A stretch of 64,000 nt of DNA, taken from assembly GCF_018390635.1 (NCBI RefSeq), contig NZ_JAHBGE010000047.1:53834-117833 (forward strand), written 5' to 3'. Numbering within the stretch: the stretch's first letter is position 1; each line of letters opens with the position of its first letter. Below are positions 14,401 through 25,546 of the stretch, piece after piece. Source of the stretch: Ancylobacter lacus. Its GTDB lineage: Bacteria > Pseudomonadota > Alphaproteobacteria > Rhizobiales > Xanthobacteraceae. Both the position numbers and the translations under genes were made by a program. Below the pieces are notes generated by a model. That model was not told the origin of the DNA and made no database searches. It worked only from the letters and a program-made list of their open reading frames with translations.

Positions 14401-14808
14401 ATGACCGACGATACCGAGATGATGATGCCCGAACATGGCAGCTTCGTGTGGAACGAGCTGAACACATGGGACGTGGAGGCGGCGAAGGCCTTCTACGGGC
14501 AGACCCTTGGCTGGACCTTCGAGGCCATGCCGCTGGAAGACGACGCCGGCACCTACTGGGTAGCGCTGGCCGATGGCGAGATGGTCGCCGGCATCTTCGC
14601 CATGACCAGCCCGGATTTCGACGGCGTGCCCGCGCACTGGTTCGCCTATGTCGAGGTCGACGACGTCGACGTCCGGGCCGCCCTGGTCGAGGAAGCCGGC
14701 GGGACGGTCATCCGGCCGCCCTTCGACGTCGCCGGCGTCGGCCGCATCGCCATCGTGAAGGCGCCGGACGGCTCCGTGCTCGGCTGGATCACCTCCGACG
14801 AGGAGTGA
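14401..14808 (+). CDS. VOC family protein (glyoxalase/bleomycin-resistance fold)
   Basis: This 135-residue protein has two beta-alpha-beta-beta-beta modules of the vicinal-oxygen-chelate superfamily. It opens HGSFVWNELNTWDVEAAKAFYG, with the typical FYxxxLGW pattern, and ends FDVAGVGRIAIVKAPDGSVLGW. Similar small proteins are annotated as 27-kDa-antigen-like or hydroxylase-like VOC proteins of unknown substrate. The ATG at 14401 follows AGGAAGGCTGCC, a plausible ribosome-binding site. It stands alone between a divergent GST operon and a TIM-barrel gene. Confidence 0.8.
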   Translation: MTDDTEMMMPEHGSFVWNELNTWDVEAAKAFYGQTLGWTFEAMPLEDDAGTYWVALADGEMVAGIFAMTSPDFDGVPAHWFAYVEVDDVDVRAALVEEAGGTVIRPPFDVAGVGRIAIVKAPDGSVLGWITSDEE

Positions 14809-15014
14809 TCCGCGACAGGGCTCGATTCCCGCGGCGGCCGGATCAAGCGCCGCTGCGGGTGCATTCGCGAGGACGTCCGCCGCGCGCGGGCGACCGCTTG
14901 GTGACGCGGTAGCCCCGGCGCATGAGGGGAGGCCCCCTCGCCCCAACACTGCGAAAGGCTCCGCGCGCCATTCTCCGCTCCCACAGGGGCGCAACCGGAA
15001 GGAATACACCGTCG

Positions 15015-15935
15015 ATGCAGATGCAGACCCCCGTCTCCCCCATCATCGCCGCCGGCTACTCGCTTCGTGAAGGCAGCCCGGAGTTCGACGATCTCGGCGC
15101 CGGCCTCGACGAAGCGGAAGCGCTCGGCGTCGATGTCGTGGAGCTGCCGGTCTACGCCTGGCATCTGATTGTCAACGGCCGCGTGCTGGACCGCCGGGTC
15201 GCCGACCTCGCCCGGGCGCTCGAAGGCCGGCCGTTCGGCACCACGGTGCACGGGCCGCTGTCGATCAATCTCATGGACGCGGCCGACCGGCTGCCCCGGC
15301 ACGAGGCGGTGCTGGCGGCCAGCATCGAGATCACCGGGGCGATCGGCGCCCGCCATCTCGTCGTTCACACCGGCGCCGTCCGCGGGCAGGACGACCTCGA
15401 GGTCGCCTATTCCCGCCAGCGTGACGCGCTGGCGCGCGCCGGCGACCTCGCCCTGCGCGCCGGCGTCACGCTGTGCGTGGAGAACGTGTTCCGCTTCGGC
15501 GACGTCCGCGACACCGCGACGCCGTCCAAGCTGGCCGGAGAGCTTTCGGCCATCGACCACCCCGCCGTCTGGGCGACGCTCGACGTCAGCCACGCCTATA
15601 TCCGCGCCGCGCAGGACCGGCTCGACCCGCTGCCGGAGATCGCGGCGCTGGCGCCCTTCGCCCGGCACCTGCACCTCCACGATTCCTTCGGCCGGCCGAG
15701 CCAGCTCTGGACCTACGATCCCGCCGAGGCGGTCGCGTTCGGCGAGGGGGACCTGCACCTGCCGATCGGCTGGGGCGGGATAGACTGGGATGCCGTCGTC
15801 GCCTGCGGGCTTCCCCCCGAGACCATCGCGATCATGGAGCTCAACCCGCGGCACTGGCGCGAGCTGGGCGAGCAGGTTCCGGTGCTCAAGGCGCTGGCCG
15901 GCCGCTTCCGGCTGGCCACCCCCGCGGCGGCCTGA
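15015..15935 (+). CDS. Sugar phosphate isomerase/epimerase-like TIM-barrel protein
   Basis: This 306-residue protein has the xylose-isomerase-like TIM-barrel fold (AP_endonuc_2 family). The strand ends carry the usual metal ligands: VHTGA around residue 116, ENVFRFGD, a DVSHAY motif near residues 192-197, [10 protein letters not shown] and a C-terminal IMELNPRHW. These His/Glu/Asp positions fit binding of a divalent metal. The substrate is unknown. Start ATG 15015 follows GGAAGGA at good spacing; an ATG six bases later is possible. It precedes dnaK by 368 bp and is probably not co-regulated with it. Confidence 0.75.
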   Translation: MQMQTPVSPIIAAGYSLREGSPEFDDLGAGLDEAEALGVDVVELPVYAWHLIVNGRVLDRRVADLARALEGRPFGTTVHGPLSINLMDAADRLPRHEAVLAASIEITGAIGARHLVVHTGAVRGQDDLEVAYSRQRDALARAGDLALRAGVTLCVENVFRFGDVRDTATPSKLAGELSAIDHPAVWATLDVSHAYIRAAQDRLDPLPEIAALAPFARHLHLHDSFGRPSQLWTYDPAEAVAFGEGDLHLPIGWGGIDWDAVVACGLPPETIAIMELNPRHWRELGEQVPVLKALAGRFRLATPAAA

Positions 15936-16133
15936 CCTCTCCGCCACGACCAATGCCGGGCCGGCTCGGGGACGCGTGGCCGGCCCGGCCCTTGCGGCTC
16001 CACCGCCTGCCAGCGCCGGCCGCTCCCCCCCTCGGGGCACCGCCGGCGGGCCAGGCCACGGTGCTCCGGCCGGCGGGGCGCAAACGATTCCCGCCGCGTG
16101 GCGCAGAGCGTGTGTTTTCGCCACAACGACCTT

Positions 16134-16162
16134 CTTGCGAGCCCGAAGCCCTGCCCCTATAT
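16134..16162 (+). promoter_or_regulatory. Candidate heat-shock (sigma-32/RpoH) promoter of dnaK
   Basis: CTTGCG (16134-16139) followed after about 15 bp by CCCTATAT (16155-16162) resembles the alphaproteobacterial RpoH consensus (CTTG at -35 and CCTATAT-like at -10). It lies about 140 bp before the dnaK start. No CIRCE inverted repeat is seen in the 368-bp gap 15936-16303, which otherwise holds nothing I recognise. Confidence 0.5.
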
Positions 16163-16303
16163 CCGGCGCGATCGGTGTGGGATACACGCCGTACCCTGTT
16201 GAATTGGGGGCCGGTCCGGGGGCGCGGCGTCGGCAATAGCCACTCACCGTTCTTCTCCGGGTGCTTCACGAGGCCCGGCCGGCCTGCCGGAAGGAGAGAG
16301 TTC

Positions 16304-18199
<1,896 letters not shown>

Positions 18200-18261
18200 G
18201 CCGACGGCGTCGGCGTGGCCGCCCGGCGGCGCCGCGCCGCCTCCGCCGACCTGTGAACCGC

Positions 18262-18284
18262 GTGCCCGGGCGACGCCCGGGCAC
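18262..18284 (+). terminator. Hairpin between dnaK and dnaJ
   Basis: GTGCCCGGGC and GCCCGGGCAC form a perfect 10-bp stem with a 3-nt loop, 62 bp after the dnaK stop. There is no long U-tract, so it probably acts as partial terminator or processing site, lowering dnaJ relative to dnaK. Confidence 0.6.
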
Positions 18285-18406
18285 TGCCGTTTCGACGAGA
18301 CCGCCCGCCGGCCCCGGCCGCGTCGGTCCCGCTGCATCCCCGGCCCGCGACCGGGCCTTTCACCACCGACCGCCTCCAGGCGCTGAATCCGGAGCCGCGC
18401 ACCCTC

Positions 18407-19549
18407 ATGTCGAAGCGCGACTATTACGAGGTCCTCGAAGTCTCCCGCACGGTGACCGACGGGGAGCTCAAGTCGACCTACCGCAAGCTCGCCATGAAAT
18501 GGCATCCCGACCGCAATCCGGGGGATGCGCAGGCCGAGATCCGCTTCAAGGAAGTCACCGAGGCCTATGAGGTCCTCAAGGACCCGCAGAAGCGCGCCGC
18601 CTATGACCGCTTCGGCCATGCCGCCTTCGAGGGCGGCGGCGGTGGCGCACCGGGCGGGCCGGGCTTCGGCGCCGATTTCGCCTCCACCTTCTCCGACATC
18701 TTCGACGATCTCTTCGGCATGGCCGGCCAGCGGGGCGGCGGGCGCGGCGGCCAGGGCCGCGAACGTGGCGCCGACCTGCGCTACAACATGGAGATCACCC
18801 TGGAGGAGGCGTTCGCCGGCAAGGACGCCACCATCAAGATTCCCAGCTCGGTGACCTGCGAGGCCTGCACCGGCACCGGCGCCAAGCCCGGCTCGCAGCC
18901 AAAGCCCTGCCGCACCTGCGGCGGCACCGGCCGCATCCGCCATGCCCAGGGCTTCTTCACGCTGGAACGCACCTGCGCCACCTGCCAGGGCCGCGGGCAG
19001 GTGATCGAGGACCCGTGCACCGTCTGCTCCGGCTCCGGCCGGGTGACCCGCGAGCGCACGCTTCAGGTGGCCATTCCCGCCGGCGTCGAGGACGGCACCC
19101 GCATCCGGCTCGGCAATGAAGGGGAGGCCGGCGCGCGTGGCGGTCCCCCCGGCGATCTCTACATCTTCCTGTCGATCGCCCCGCACGAGTTCTTCCAGCG
19201 CGACGGCGCCGACCTGTTCTGCCGGGTGCCGATCTCGCTGGTGCAGGCGGCGATCGGCGGCTCGGTCGAGGTTCCCACCATCGACGGCGAGAAGACCAAG
19301 GTGAAGGTGCCGGAAGGCACCCAGACCGGCCGCCGCTTCCGGCTGGCCGGCCGCGGCATGCCCGTGCTGCGCACCCGCAATACCGGCGACATGTATGTCC
19401 AGGTCGTGGTCGAGACCCCGCAGAACCTCACCAAGCGCCAGCGCGAGCTGCTGATGGAGTTCGAGAAGGAGAGCTCCGGCGACACCCACCCGGAATCGAG
19501 CGGGTTTTTCAGCAAGGTAAAAGACTTCTTCGCCGGCGATGCCGAATGA
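18407..19549 (+). CDS. dnaJ: Molecular chaperone DnaJ (Hsp40)
   Basis: This 380-residue type I J-protein stimulates the DnaK ATPase and delivers clients. It has the J domain with the HPD tripeptide ([10 protein letters not shown]), a Gly-rich region (about 75-110), the zinc-binding domain with four CxxCxGxG motifs ([32 protein letters not shown]) and a C-terminal substrate-binding domain. The ATG at 18407 starts directly at the J domain. It follows dnaK in the usual order. Confidence 0.98.
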   Translation: MSKRDYYEVLEVSRTVTDGELKSTYRKLAMKWHPDRNPGDAQAEIRFKEVTEAYEVLKDPQKRAAYDRFGHAAFEGGGGGAPGGPGFGADFASTFSDIFDDLFGMAGQRGGGRGGQGRERGADLRYNMEITLEEAFAGKDATIKIPSSVTCEACTGTGAKPGSQPKPCRTCGGTGRIRHAQGFFTLERTCATCQGRGQVIEDPCTVCSGSGRVTRERTLQVAIPAGVEDGTRIRLGNEGEAGARGGPPGDLYIFLSIAPHEFFQRDGADLFCRVPISLVQAAIGGSVEVPTIDGEKTKVKVPEGTQTGRRFRLAGRGMPVLRTRNTGDMYVQVVVETPQNLTKRQRELLMEFEKESSGDTHPESSGFFSKVKDFFAGDAE

Positions 19550-19707
19550 CGGCGCCGCCGCGAGGCGGTATGCTGGCGCGTGGGGTGTAATCGAACGGTA
19601 ATGGGTACCACGTAGAGAAGGCGCTGCACCGCAGCGCTTTCGGGCCCGCTGCCGCGGATTCGCCGACGGCGCCACTTTTGGCCGCTGGAAGGACTGCAGG
19701 AGTTCGA

Positions 19708-20334
19708 ATGTTGCCTCGTTCCGCCTCTGACTTGGCCCCGGCCGGCAAGACCCGCCCCCGCAAGAAGCCCGACGAGCTCCGCTTTCTTCATTCCTGGCTT
19801 CAGGACCCGCTCCGCACCGGGGCGGTGTCGCCCTCCGGCCGAGCGCTGGCGCGGATGATGGCGTCCTATGTCGATCCCGCCCTGCCCGGGCCGGTCATCG
19901 AGCTCGGCCCCGGCACCGGGCCGGTGACGGCGGCGCTGGTGGAGCGCGGCATCGCCCCCGAGCGGCTGGTGCTGATCGAGTACAACCCCGAATTCTGCAA
20001 GCTGCTGAAGCAGCGCTTTCCCGGCGCGACCGTGATCCGCGGCGACGCCTACAACATGGAGACGACGCTGCAGGGGCTGGTGGAGGCCCCCGCCATCGCC
20101 GTCGTCTCCAGCCTGCCGCTGTTCACCCGGCCGGTGCCGGAACGGCGCAGCCTCACCGAGCAGGCCTTCCGGCTCTGCGTGCCGGACGCCCCCTTCATCC
20201 AGTTCACCTATGCCGTGGTCTCGCCCATGCCTCTGGACGAGATTCCGCTGCGGGCCCACCGCAGCCGGCGGGTGTGGCGGAACATTCCCCCGGCCTGCGT
20301 CTGGGTCTATCGTTCGCCGCAGATGAATGGCTGA
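19708..20334 (+). CDS. Class I SAM-dependent methyltransferase, PmtA-like phospholipid N-methyltransferase
   Basis: This 208-residue protein has the KsgA/PmtA-type Rossmann fold. SAM motif I is VIELGPGTGPVTAALVERG (near residues 61-79), then LVLIEYNPEFC for the acidic ribose contact, and VIRGDAYNM. The helical N-terminus WLQDPLRTGAVSPSGRALARMM matches rhizobial PmtA, which methylates phosphatidylethanolamine toward phosphatidylcholine. PmtA genes are often next to dnaJ or pyrF in Hyphomicrobiales, as here. The ATG at 19708 follows CAGGAG. The substrate is inferred from similarity and context. Confidence 0.75.
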   Translation: MLPRSASDLAPAGKTRPRKKPDELRFLHSWLQDPLRTGAVSPSGRALARMMASYVDPALPGPVIELGPGTGPVTAALVERGIAPERLVLIEYNPEFCKLLKQRFPGATVIRGDAYNMETTLQGLVEAPAIAVVSSLPLFTRPVPERRSLTEQAFRLCVPDAPFIQFTYAVVSPMPLDEIPLRAHRSRRVWRNIPPACVWVYRSPQMNG

Positions 20335-20343
20335 GGAGGCCCC

Positions 20344-20922
20344 ATGGCCCCGAAGATCCTGACCTTCGCCGGCTCGACCCGCCACGGCGCCTTTTCCGGC
20401 CAGCTTGCGGCGGCGGCCCTGCACGAGCTGGCGGAGCTTGGCGCCGAGGCGGAGCTGCTCTCGCTCGCCGATTATGACCTGCCGATCTACAATGGCGACC
20501 TCGAAACCGAGGCCGGCGTGCCGGAAGCGGCGGTCGCGCTGAATGCCCGCCTCGGGGCCGCCGACGGCATCTTCGTGGTGACCCCGGAATACAATGCCGG
20601 CGTGCCGCCGCTGCTGAAGAACGCAATCGACTGGGCGAGCCGCGCGCGGGGGCCGCGCGACCCCTTCAAGGGGCCGGTCTGGGCGATCGGCGCCTCCTCC
20701 CCCGGGGCAATGGGGGGCTATCGCGCGGCGATGATGCTGCGGCAGGTGCTGGCCCTCGGGCTCGGGGCGCTGGTGCTGGGCGGGCAGGTGTCCATCGGTG
20801 GCGCGGGACAGGCCTTCGGCGAGGACGGCCGGCTGAAGGACGAGCGCCTCGCCCGCCTGCTGCGCGGCGTGCTCGCCGACCTCGTCGCCGAAGCCGGCCG
20901 GCGCGCGGCCGCGCGCGCCTGA
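20344..20922 (+). CDS. NADPH-dependent FMN reductase family protein
   Basis: This 192-residue flavodoxin-fold protein has the FMN phosphate loop GSTRHGAFSGQLA (10-22) and the conserved TPEYNAGVPPLLKNAIDWASR (near 80-100) typical of chromate/azo/quinone reductases of the NADPH_red family. It probably transfers two electrons from NAD(P)H to quinones or flavin as a redox-protective enzyme. It starts 9 bp after the methyltransferase stop, with GAGGAGGCCCC before the ATG, so it is likely co-transcribed with its neighbour. Confidence 0.85.
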   Translation: MAPKILTFAGSTRHGAFSGQLAAAALHELAELGAEAELLSLADYDLPIYNGDLETEAGVPEAAVALNARLGAADGIFVVTPEYNAGVPPLLKNAIDWASRARGPRDPFKGPVWAIGASSPGAMGGYRAAMMLRQVLALGLGALVLGGQVSIGGAGQAFGEDGRLKDERLARLLRGVLADLVAEAGRRAAARA

Positions 20923-20967
20923 GGCCACGGCCTCGCTCACCCGCCAGACCCACACGCCGGAGCCGCC

Positions 20968-21696
20968 ATGACGCCCGTGGCCCAGAAGCCCGCCACCGAC
21001 CCGCGCGACCACCTCATCGTGGCGCTGGACCTGCCCTCCGTCCGCACGGCGGAGGCCGTGGTGGCGCGGCTCGGCGACACCGTGAGCTTCTACAAGATCG
21101 GCTACGAGCTCGGCTATGCCGGCGGCCTCGGCTTCGCCCGCGAGCTGATCGCCGACGGCCGCAAGGTCTTCATCGACTTCAAGCTGCACGACATCGGCAA
21201 CACCGTGGCGCATGGCGTGGCGAGCATCGCCCAGCTCGGCGCCAGCTTCCTCACCGTGCACGCCTACCCCCAGACCATGCGCGCGGCGATGGAGGGCAAG
21301 GGTGCCAGCCCGCTGCGCATCCTCGCGGTGACGGTGCTGACCTCCTATGACGACGCCGACCTCGCCGAGGCCGGCTATGGCGCCGACGTCGCCACCACCG
21401 TGGCCCGCCGGGTGGCGCAGGCCCGCGAGATCGGCATCGACGGCATTGTCTGCGCACCCACCGACGCAGCCACCGTACGCGGCCTTCTCGGGCCGGGCCG
21501 GGCCATCGTCACCCCCGGCGTGCGGCCCGCCGGCGCGCCCACCGGCGACCAGAAGCGCGTCGCCACCCCGGCCGAGGCCATCCGCGCCGGGGCCGACCAT
21601 CTGGTGGTGGGCCGCCCGATCGTGGCGTCGCCCGACCCGGCGGCGGCGGCCCGGGCGGTGCAGGCGGAGATCGCCGCCGCCCTGCCGCCGATCTGA
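20968..21696 (+). CDS. pyrF: Orotidine 5'-phosphate decarboxylase PyrF
   Basis: This 242-residue TIM-barrel enzyme catalyses the last step of UMP synthesis. The catalytic Asp-Lys-Asp array is in [13 protein letters not shown] (near residues 70-82), with phosphate-binding TPGVRPAG and the C-terminal [16 protein letters not shown]. Length and motifs are standard. It lies 45 bp after the FMN reductase and 21 bp before the DUF1330 gene on the same strand, so a common transcript is likely. Confidence 0.97.
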   Translation: MTPVAQKPATDPRDHLIVALDLPSVRTAEAVVARLGDTVSFYKIGYELGYAGGLGFARELIADGRKVFIDFKLHDIGNTVAHGVASIAQLGASFLTVHAYPQTMRAAMEGKGASPLRILAVTVLTSYDDADLAEAGYGADVATTVARRVAQAREIGIDGIVCAPTDAATVRGLLGPGRAIVTPGVRPAGAPTGDQKRVATPAEAIRAGADHLVVGRPIVASPDPAAAARAVQAEIAAALPPI

Positions 21697-21717
21697 CACG
21701 GCAGCGAGGAGGCGGTC

Positions 21718-22344
21718 ATGGCGCGGGGCTATTGGGTGGTACGGCTCGACGTCACCGACATGGACACCTACATGGCCCGCTATTTCGCGGCCGCGGCACC
21801 GGTGATCGAACGATTCGGCGGGCGCTTCCTGGTGCTCGGCGGCGCCTTCGAGGCGCCGGAGCCGCCGGCGCGCAACCGGCAGGTGGTGGTGGAGTTCGCC
21901 GACTACGACACCGCGCTGGCCTGCTGGAACGACCCGGCCTTTCAGGCCGCCTTCGCCGAACGGCAGAAGGTGGCGCACGGCGAGCACCTCGTGATCGAGG
22001 GCTATGAGGGCGGCCAGCCCGCGGCCGGCGTCATCGACCGCCCGGCCACCGGACCCGGCACCGCCTACTGGATCCTGCGGATCGACGTGCGCGACACCGA
22101 GGCCTACAAGGCCTATGTCTCGGCCGACGCCCTCGCCTTCCAGAAGTACCGGGGCTGGTATCTCGTGCGGGGCGGCCGCCACGCCGCGGTGGAAGGCCAT
22201 GCCCGCTCGCGCAACGTGGTGGTGGCCTTTCCCGACTACGCCACCGCGCTCGCCTGCTACCGCTCGCCGGAATACCAGAACGCCCTCGCCTTCCGTAAAA
22301 TCGCCAGCGAGGGCGAGGTCGTCATCGCCCGCGGCGCGGAGTAG
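21718..22344 (+). CDS. Tandem DUF1330 domain protein
   Basis: This 208-residue protein is an internal duplication of the roughly 95-residue DUF1330 (dimeric alpha/beta-barrel, ferredoxin-like) domain. Repeat one covers about residues 4-97 (GYWVVRLDVTDMDTYMARY to HLVIEG). Repeat two covers about 114-205 (AYWILRIDVRDTEAYKAYV to EVVIARG). Each keeps the R-N-VVV-F-DY-TAL-C core. Single-domain members form dimers, so the fusion may fold as an intramolecular dimer. Function is unknown. It follows pyrF closely and is probably in the same transcript. Confidence 0.85.
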   Translation: MARGYWVVRLDVTDMDTYMARYFAAAAPVIERFGGRFLVLGGAFEAPEPPARNRQVVVEFADYDTALACWNDPAFQAAFAERQKVAHGEHLVIEGYEGGQPAAGVIDRPATGPGTAYWILRIDVRDTEAYKAYVSADALAFQKYRGWYLVRGGRHAAVEGHARSRNVVVAFPDYATALACYRSPEYQNALAFRKIASEGEVVIARGAE

Positions 22345-22578
22345 CGGCCGCGGGCGTGGATCGCCGGCCGGTCAAGGCCCGTTCCGCGCGAATCCTGCGC
22401 CGGGCGGCGGCGCCATGTGGACAAGCCCGGCGGCTTCTGCTATCTGCGCACTCCTTGATCGGCCTGCGAGCCGTCCCTTCCGCCGAAGGGATGCCGCGCC
22501 CGGTCCCCCGACATTCAAACAAGTCGCGTGCGCGAAGCAAAAGGATCGCGGGACGCGAAGGCGCGAAGAGGAACACAC

Positions 22579-22818
22579 GTGCAGGTTCTCGTCCGTGACA
22601 ACAACGTCGACCAGGCGCTGAAGGCTCTCAAGAAGAAGATGCAGCGGGAAGGCATCTTCCGCGAGATGAAGCTGCGTGGCCACTACGAGAAGCCCTCCGA
22701 GAAGCGCGCCCGCGAAGAGGCGGAAGCGGTTCGCCGCGCCCGCAAGCTGGCCCGCAAGCGCGCCCAGCGCGAAGGCCTGCTGCCCTCCAAGCCGAAGGTC
22801 GTTTCCCCCGGCCGCTGA
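22579..22818 (+). CDS. rpsU: 30S ribosomal protein S21
   Basis: This 79-residue basic protein opens [20 protein letters not shown] and ends in an Arg/Lys-rich tail ([19 protein letters not shown]), as S21 does. It binds the small subunit near the anti-Shine-Dalgarno end of 16S rRNA. The start is GTG at 22579, supported by AGAGGAACACAC upstream and by family alignment. It stands alone after a 234-bp gap that presumably holds its own promoter. Confidence 0.95.
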   Translation: MQVLVRDNNVDQALKALKKKMQREGIFREMKLRGHYEKPSEKRAREEAEAVRRARKLARKRAQREGLLPSKPKVVSPGR

Positions 22819-22875
22819 GCCCGATGCCCCATGCGGGGCCTCGCTCTCTCATGACCTGCCCGAGCGCGGTGACCG

Positions 22876-23379
22876 ATGTCGCCGCGCTTTTCGGCTTTGG
22901 ACGCTGAGACCATGCCGCCCGACCTCCGCATTTCCGACCTGCGGGACGTTCCGGACCTCGCCGGCATCGTCGCCGAACGCATCTGGCGGGCCTGGTGGGA
23001 GCCGGAAGGCGTGGCGCTCGCCGCGCTGGTGGCCCGGCTGGAGGAGAGCTTCGGCGCCGCGCCGGTTCCCACCACCTGGGTCGCCCGGCGCGGGCACACC
23101 TTCGTCGGCACGGTCGGGCTGATCGGTTGCGATGTCGCGGCGCGCCCGGAACTCACGCCCTGGGTCGCGGCGCTGTGGGTGGAGCCCCCGGCGCGCGGCG
23201 CCGGCCTCGGCACCGCGCTTGCCGGGCACGCCGCGGAGCACGGCTTCGCCGCCGGCTACGACGAGGTCCACCTCGCGGCGACGCCGGAAAACGCCCCGTT
23301 CTATCTCCGCCGCGGCTGGAGCCGGCGGGAGAGCGGGGTCGACGGTCTGGAGCTGCTGGTGCGCCGGCGCGCCGGCTGA
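22876..23379 (+). CDS. GNAT family N-acetyltransferase
   Basis: This 167-residue protein contains the GNAT acetyl-CoA motif A as ALWVEPPARGAGLGTALAGHAAEHG (near residues 99-123), with the pyrophosphate loop RGAGLG, followed by the FYLRRGW motif B. It transfers an acetyl group to an amine of unknown identity. A second in-frame ATG at 22912 (MPPDLRIS) is an equally plausible start and would remove 12 non-conserved residues. Confidence 0.85.
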   Translation: MSPRFSALDAETMPPDLRISDLRDVPDLAGIVAERIWRAWWEPEGVALAALVARLEESFGAAPVPTTWVARRGHTFVGTVGLIGCDVAARPELTPWVAALWVEPPARGAGLGTALAGHAAEHGFAAGYDEVHLAATPENAPFYLRRGWSRRESGVDGLELLVRRRAG

Positions 23380-23405
23380 GGCGTGACGGCCGGGGACGCG
23401 GCTCT

Positions 23406-23678
23406 CTACTGCCGGTTCATCGGCACGGTGTATTCCCCGGCGCGGATACGCTCGGCGAGCCGTGCGGCGAAGCCGGCCGCGGCCTCCTCGCCATAGGTGG
23501 CCACCAGCGAGCGCATCGCGGTGAAGAGCGCGGCCTGCGCCAGGCAATCCTCGTCGAGCCCGTCATAGACGGCTTCGTTCCACGCCTCGTCGAGATAGGC
23601 GAGCGCCGCGTGACGCTCGTCCTCCGCCTGCTGGTCGGCATCGGCTTCGACGATGAGGGGATCGGGCAGTTGGGCCAA
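23406..23678 (-). CDS. Small acidic conserved-type hypothetical protein
   Basis: I do not recognise this 90-residue acidic, largely helical protein. It reads like a cytoplasmic helical-bundle protein (AALAYLDEAWNEAVYDGLDEDCLAQAALFTAM) without signal peptide or membrane segment. The start chosen is a TTG at 23678 because GGAGGCGC lies at ideal spacing; an upstream ATG at 23714 would add 12 residues across that ribosome-binding site. It converges on the GNAT gene. Confidence 0.6.
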   Translation of the reverse strand: MAQLPDPLIVEADADQQAEDERHAALAYLDEAWNEAVYDGLDEDCLAQAALFTAMRSLVATYGEEAAAGFAARLAERIRAGEYTVPMNRQ

Positions 23679-23815
23679 GGGCGCCTCCGTGCGGCCTCGT
23701 GACCGCAACGGCACCTTAGCACGCCGGATCGCGCGACCGGGCCAAGCTTTGCGGAAAGGTTAACGCGGTGGCCTGCGTACAACGCATGGCCCGCGCGCCC
23801 GCCGCGCCGGGAGCG

Positions 23816-24196
23816 TCAGTTGCTGCCGTAGCGGGCGGCGATGTCGCGGGACAGCCGCATGCCCTCGTCGAGATAGCGTCCAGCCGCGAGACGGGCGGAG
23901 CTGGTGCAGGTGCGGTAGACCTGCGCGTAGCTGTCATGCCCGCGGTTGAAGGCGGCGACGAGCTGGCCGCGCCGCGGCTCGGTGGGGGCCTCCGCCGCCA
24001 GCAGCGCCTGCATCTCCTCGCGCCAGCGGGTCGGCTCGGCCGCGCCGCAGAGCGGGCGCAGATAATGCAGCGCGCCCATCACCTCGGCGAGGTGCTGGAG
24101 GTCCGCGTCATAAGGCGGCGCGCCGCCCTCCGCCTGCTGCGCGGCGGCGGGAACGAGGCTCAGCCAGAGCAGCGGGAACAGGACCAGGAGACGCAT
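23816..24196 (-). CDS. TIGR02301 family secreted protein of unknown function
   Basis: This 126-residue protein has a signal peptide (MRLLVLFPLLWLSLVPAAAQ) and a mature domain matching the TIGR02301 family of alphaproteobacteria: LAEVMGALHYLRPLCG, WREEMQALL, FNRGHDSYAQVYRTCTSSA. Two conserved cysteines (LCG and TCT) could form a disulfide in the periplasm. The role is unknown. It lies downstream of the NUDIX gene on the same strand, about 130 bp away. Confidence 0.75.
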   Translation of the reverse strand: MRLLVLFPLLWLSLVPAAAQQAEGGAPPYDADLQHLAEVMGALHYLRPLCGAAEPTRWREEMQALLAAEAPTEPRRGQLVAAFNRGHDSYAQVYRTCTSSARLAAGRYLDEGMRLSRDIAARYGSN

Positions 24197-24329
24197 CGCC
24201 CTTCCTCCTGCGCCCCGGCGCGGCGGGCGTCAAGCCGGCATGGCGCGCCGTGCCCGGGCCGGTCGCGCCGGCATGCGGGAACGGAACGCCGCACCCCGCA
24301 AAGGCCGCCCCCACCCCAGCCCGGCGGCC

Positions 24330-24764
24330 TCAGGCGGGGCCCTGGAGCGCCCGCGCGGCGGCCAGCGCCACCATGTCGCCGAGCCCGTCGGTCACCGGCT
24401 CGGGCAGCGCGCCGGGTTCGAACCAGCCGACCTCGGCCGCCTCCGGCCCCACGCTCGGCTCGCCGGCGCGCCAGAGGGCGGCATGGACCACCACGACATA
24501 ATGCGCGCCGAGAACGCCCTCGGCATCGCGGTAGATGATATCGAGGGCGCCGGACACGCCGAGCAGGTCCACCTCGACCCCGACCTCCTCCATCAATTCG
24601 CGCGCGGCGGCGGCGGCGAGCGGCTCGCCCGGCTCCACCCGGCCGCCCGGCAGGGTCCACACCCCTTTCATCGGCGCCTTGCCGCGCCGGGCCAGCAGCA
24701 CGCGGCCCTCGCGGAACACCGCGGTGGAGGTGGCGAGAACGGGGCGGACGGGGGATGTGGTCAT
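24330..24764 (-). CDS. NUDIX hydrolase
   Basis: This 144-residue protein carries a complete Nudix box, GGRVEPGEPLAAAAARELMEEVG (the GX5EX7REUXEEXGU pattern), near residues 40-62. It binds Mg2+ and hydrolyses a nucleoside-diphosphate-linked substrate that cannot be specified; ADP-ribose-like or oxidised nucleotides are usual. The ATG at 24764 is preceded by CGGAGATTTCC, which supports this start over longer in-frame options. Confidence 0.88.
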   Translation of the reverse strand: MTTSPVRPVLATSTAVFREGRVLLARRGKAPMKGVWTLPGGRVEPGEPLAAAAARELMEEVGVEVDLLGVSGALDIIYRDAEGVLGAHYVVVVHAALWRAGEPSVGPEAAEVGWFEPGALPEPVTDGLGDMVALAAARALQGPA

Positions 24765-25151
24765 GGAAATCTCCGCGAGAGGTGGACCTGACGGGCGTAA
24801 ACGAGCGGCAGGACTCGCGCCAGCGATGACGGTCCTCCCGCCGCCTTCGGCGCCGGCGGCGTGGCTTTCCGGTGCCCCGATGCCGCCGCAATCCGATCGA
24901 ATCATCCCGCCAGCCCTGACGTGGGAGTGCCTGATGCACCGTGCCGCCTTCCAGCCCTGCCGCTGCACGAACCCTGAAGCCGGCGGTCTTGCCCACGGGT
25001 CCCGCCCCTCCAGCGCGGGCGCCGCGCCGGGCTAGCCCGGGCTCGACCCCAACCCACGCACCGCGTGACTCGATCGGACGGCCGGGGCGGCCGGGGCGCC
25101 CGCAGGAAGCCGCAATCGGCATCAACAGTCGCACCCTATCGGGAGGATGGA
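24765..25151. other. 387-bp intergenic region, no recognised feature
   Basis: This divergent gap lies between the NUDIX gene (minus) and the porin-like small protein (plus) and must hold both promoters. I see no convincing coding sequence, RNA gene or strong hairpin. The only clear element is GGGAGGATGGA, the ribosome-binding site before the ATG at 25152. Confidence 0.5.
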
Positions 25152-25481
25152 ATGACAGCATCGAATCGCGCGCAGGGCCCGCGTGGACGCCGGCGCATCG
25201 GATCGGGAGCGCGGGCGGTTGCGCTGGCGCTCAGCCTTGCCGGACTTGCCGCCGGAGAGGCGGCCGCGACCAGTGCCAGCGCGCCCGCCACGCCACCCGC
25301 CACCGCACAGGCCCCGGCCGATTCGCTCTGCGCCAGCTATGGCGCGGGTTTCGTCCGGGTGCCCGGCACCTCGACCTGCATGAAGGTCGGCGCCTCGACC
25401 CAGGCCGACACCTACAGCGCCGGCGGCACCTCCACCTTCAGCGGCAACAGCGCCATCGCCCCGGCGCTGCGCTCGCAATAG
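25152..25481 (+). CDS. Small secreted protein with a porin N-terminal signature (mini-porin-like)
   Basis: This 109-residue protein has a signal peptide (hydrophobic stretch ALALSLAGLAAGEAAA) and an Ala/Pro-rich segment. It then has CASYGAGFVRVPGTSTCMKVG (abridged: CASYGAGF, then PGTSTCMKVG), which closely matches the start of rhizobial Porin_2 barrels (C-x-YGAGF-x-x-PGT-x-TC). The typical porin continues for several hundred residues; this one stops about 30 residues later. No barrel sequence follows before dapE, and no frameshift is evident. It is either a decayed porin stub or an independent small family. The ribosome-binding site GGAGG before the ATG is excellent. Confidence 0.65.
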   Translation: MTASNRAQGPRGRRRIGSGARAVALALSLAGLAAGEAAATSASAPATPPATAQAPADSLCASYGAGFVRVPGTSTCMKVGASTQADTYSAGGTSTFSGNSAIAPALRSQ

Positions 25482-25546
25482 CCGGCGCCACCGGAGAGGG
25501 TGTACCCGGGCGTCCCGACCGTGGCGCCCCGGCCTAGCCCCGGCGC

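Noticed and set aside
15473-16303. Upstream in-frame extension of dnaK by 277 codons
   Set aside because: The extension is out-of-frame translation of the TIM-barrel gene and intergenic DNA. DnaK clearly starts at 16304 with its own ribosome-binding site.
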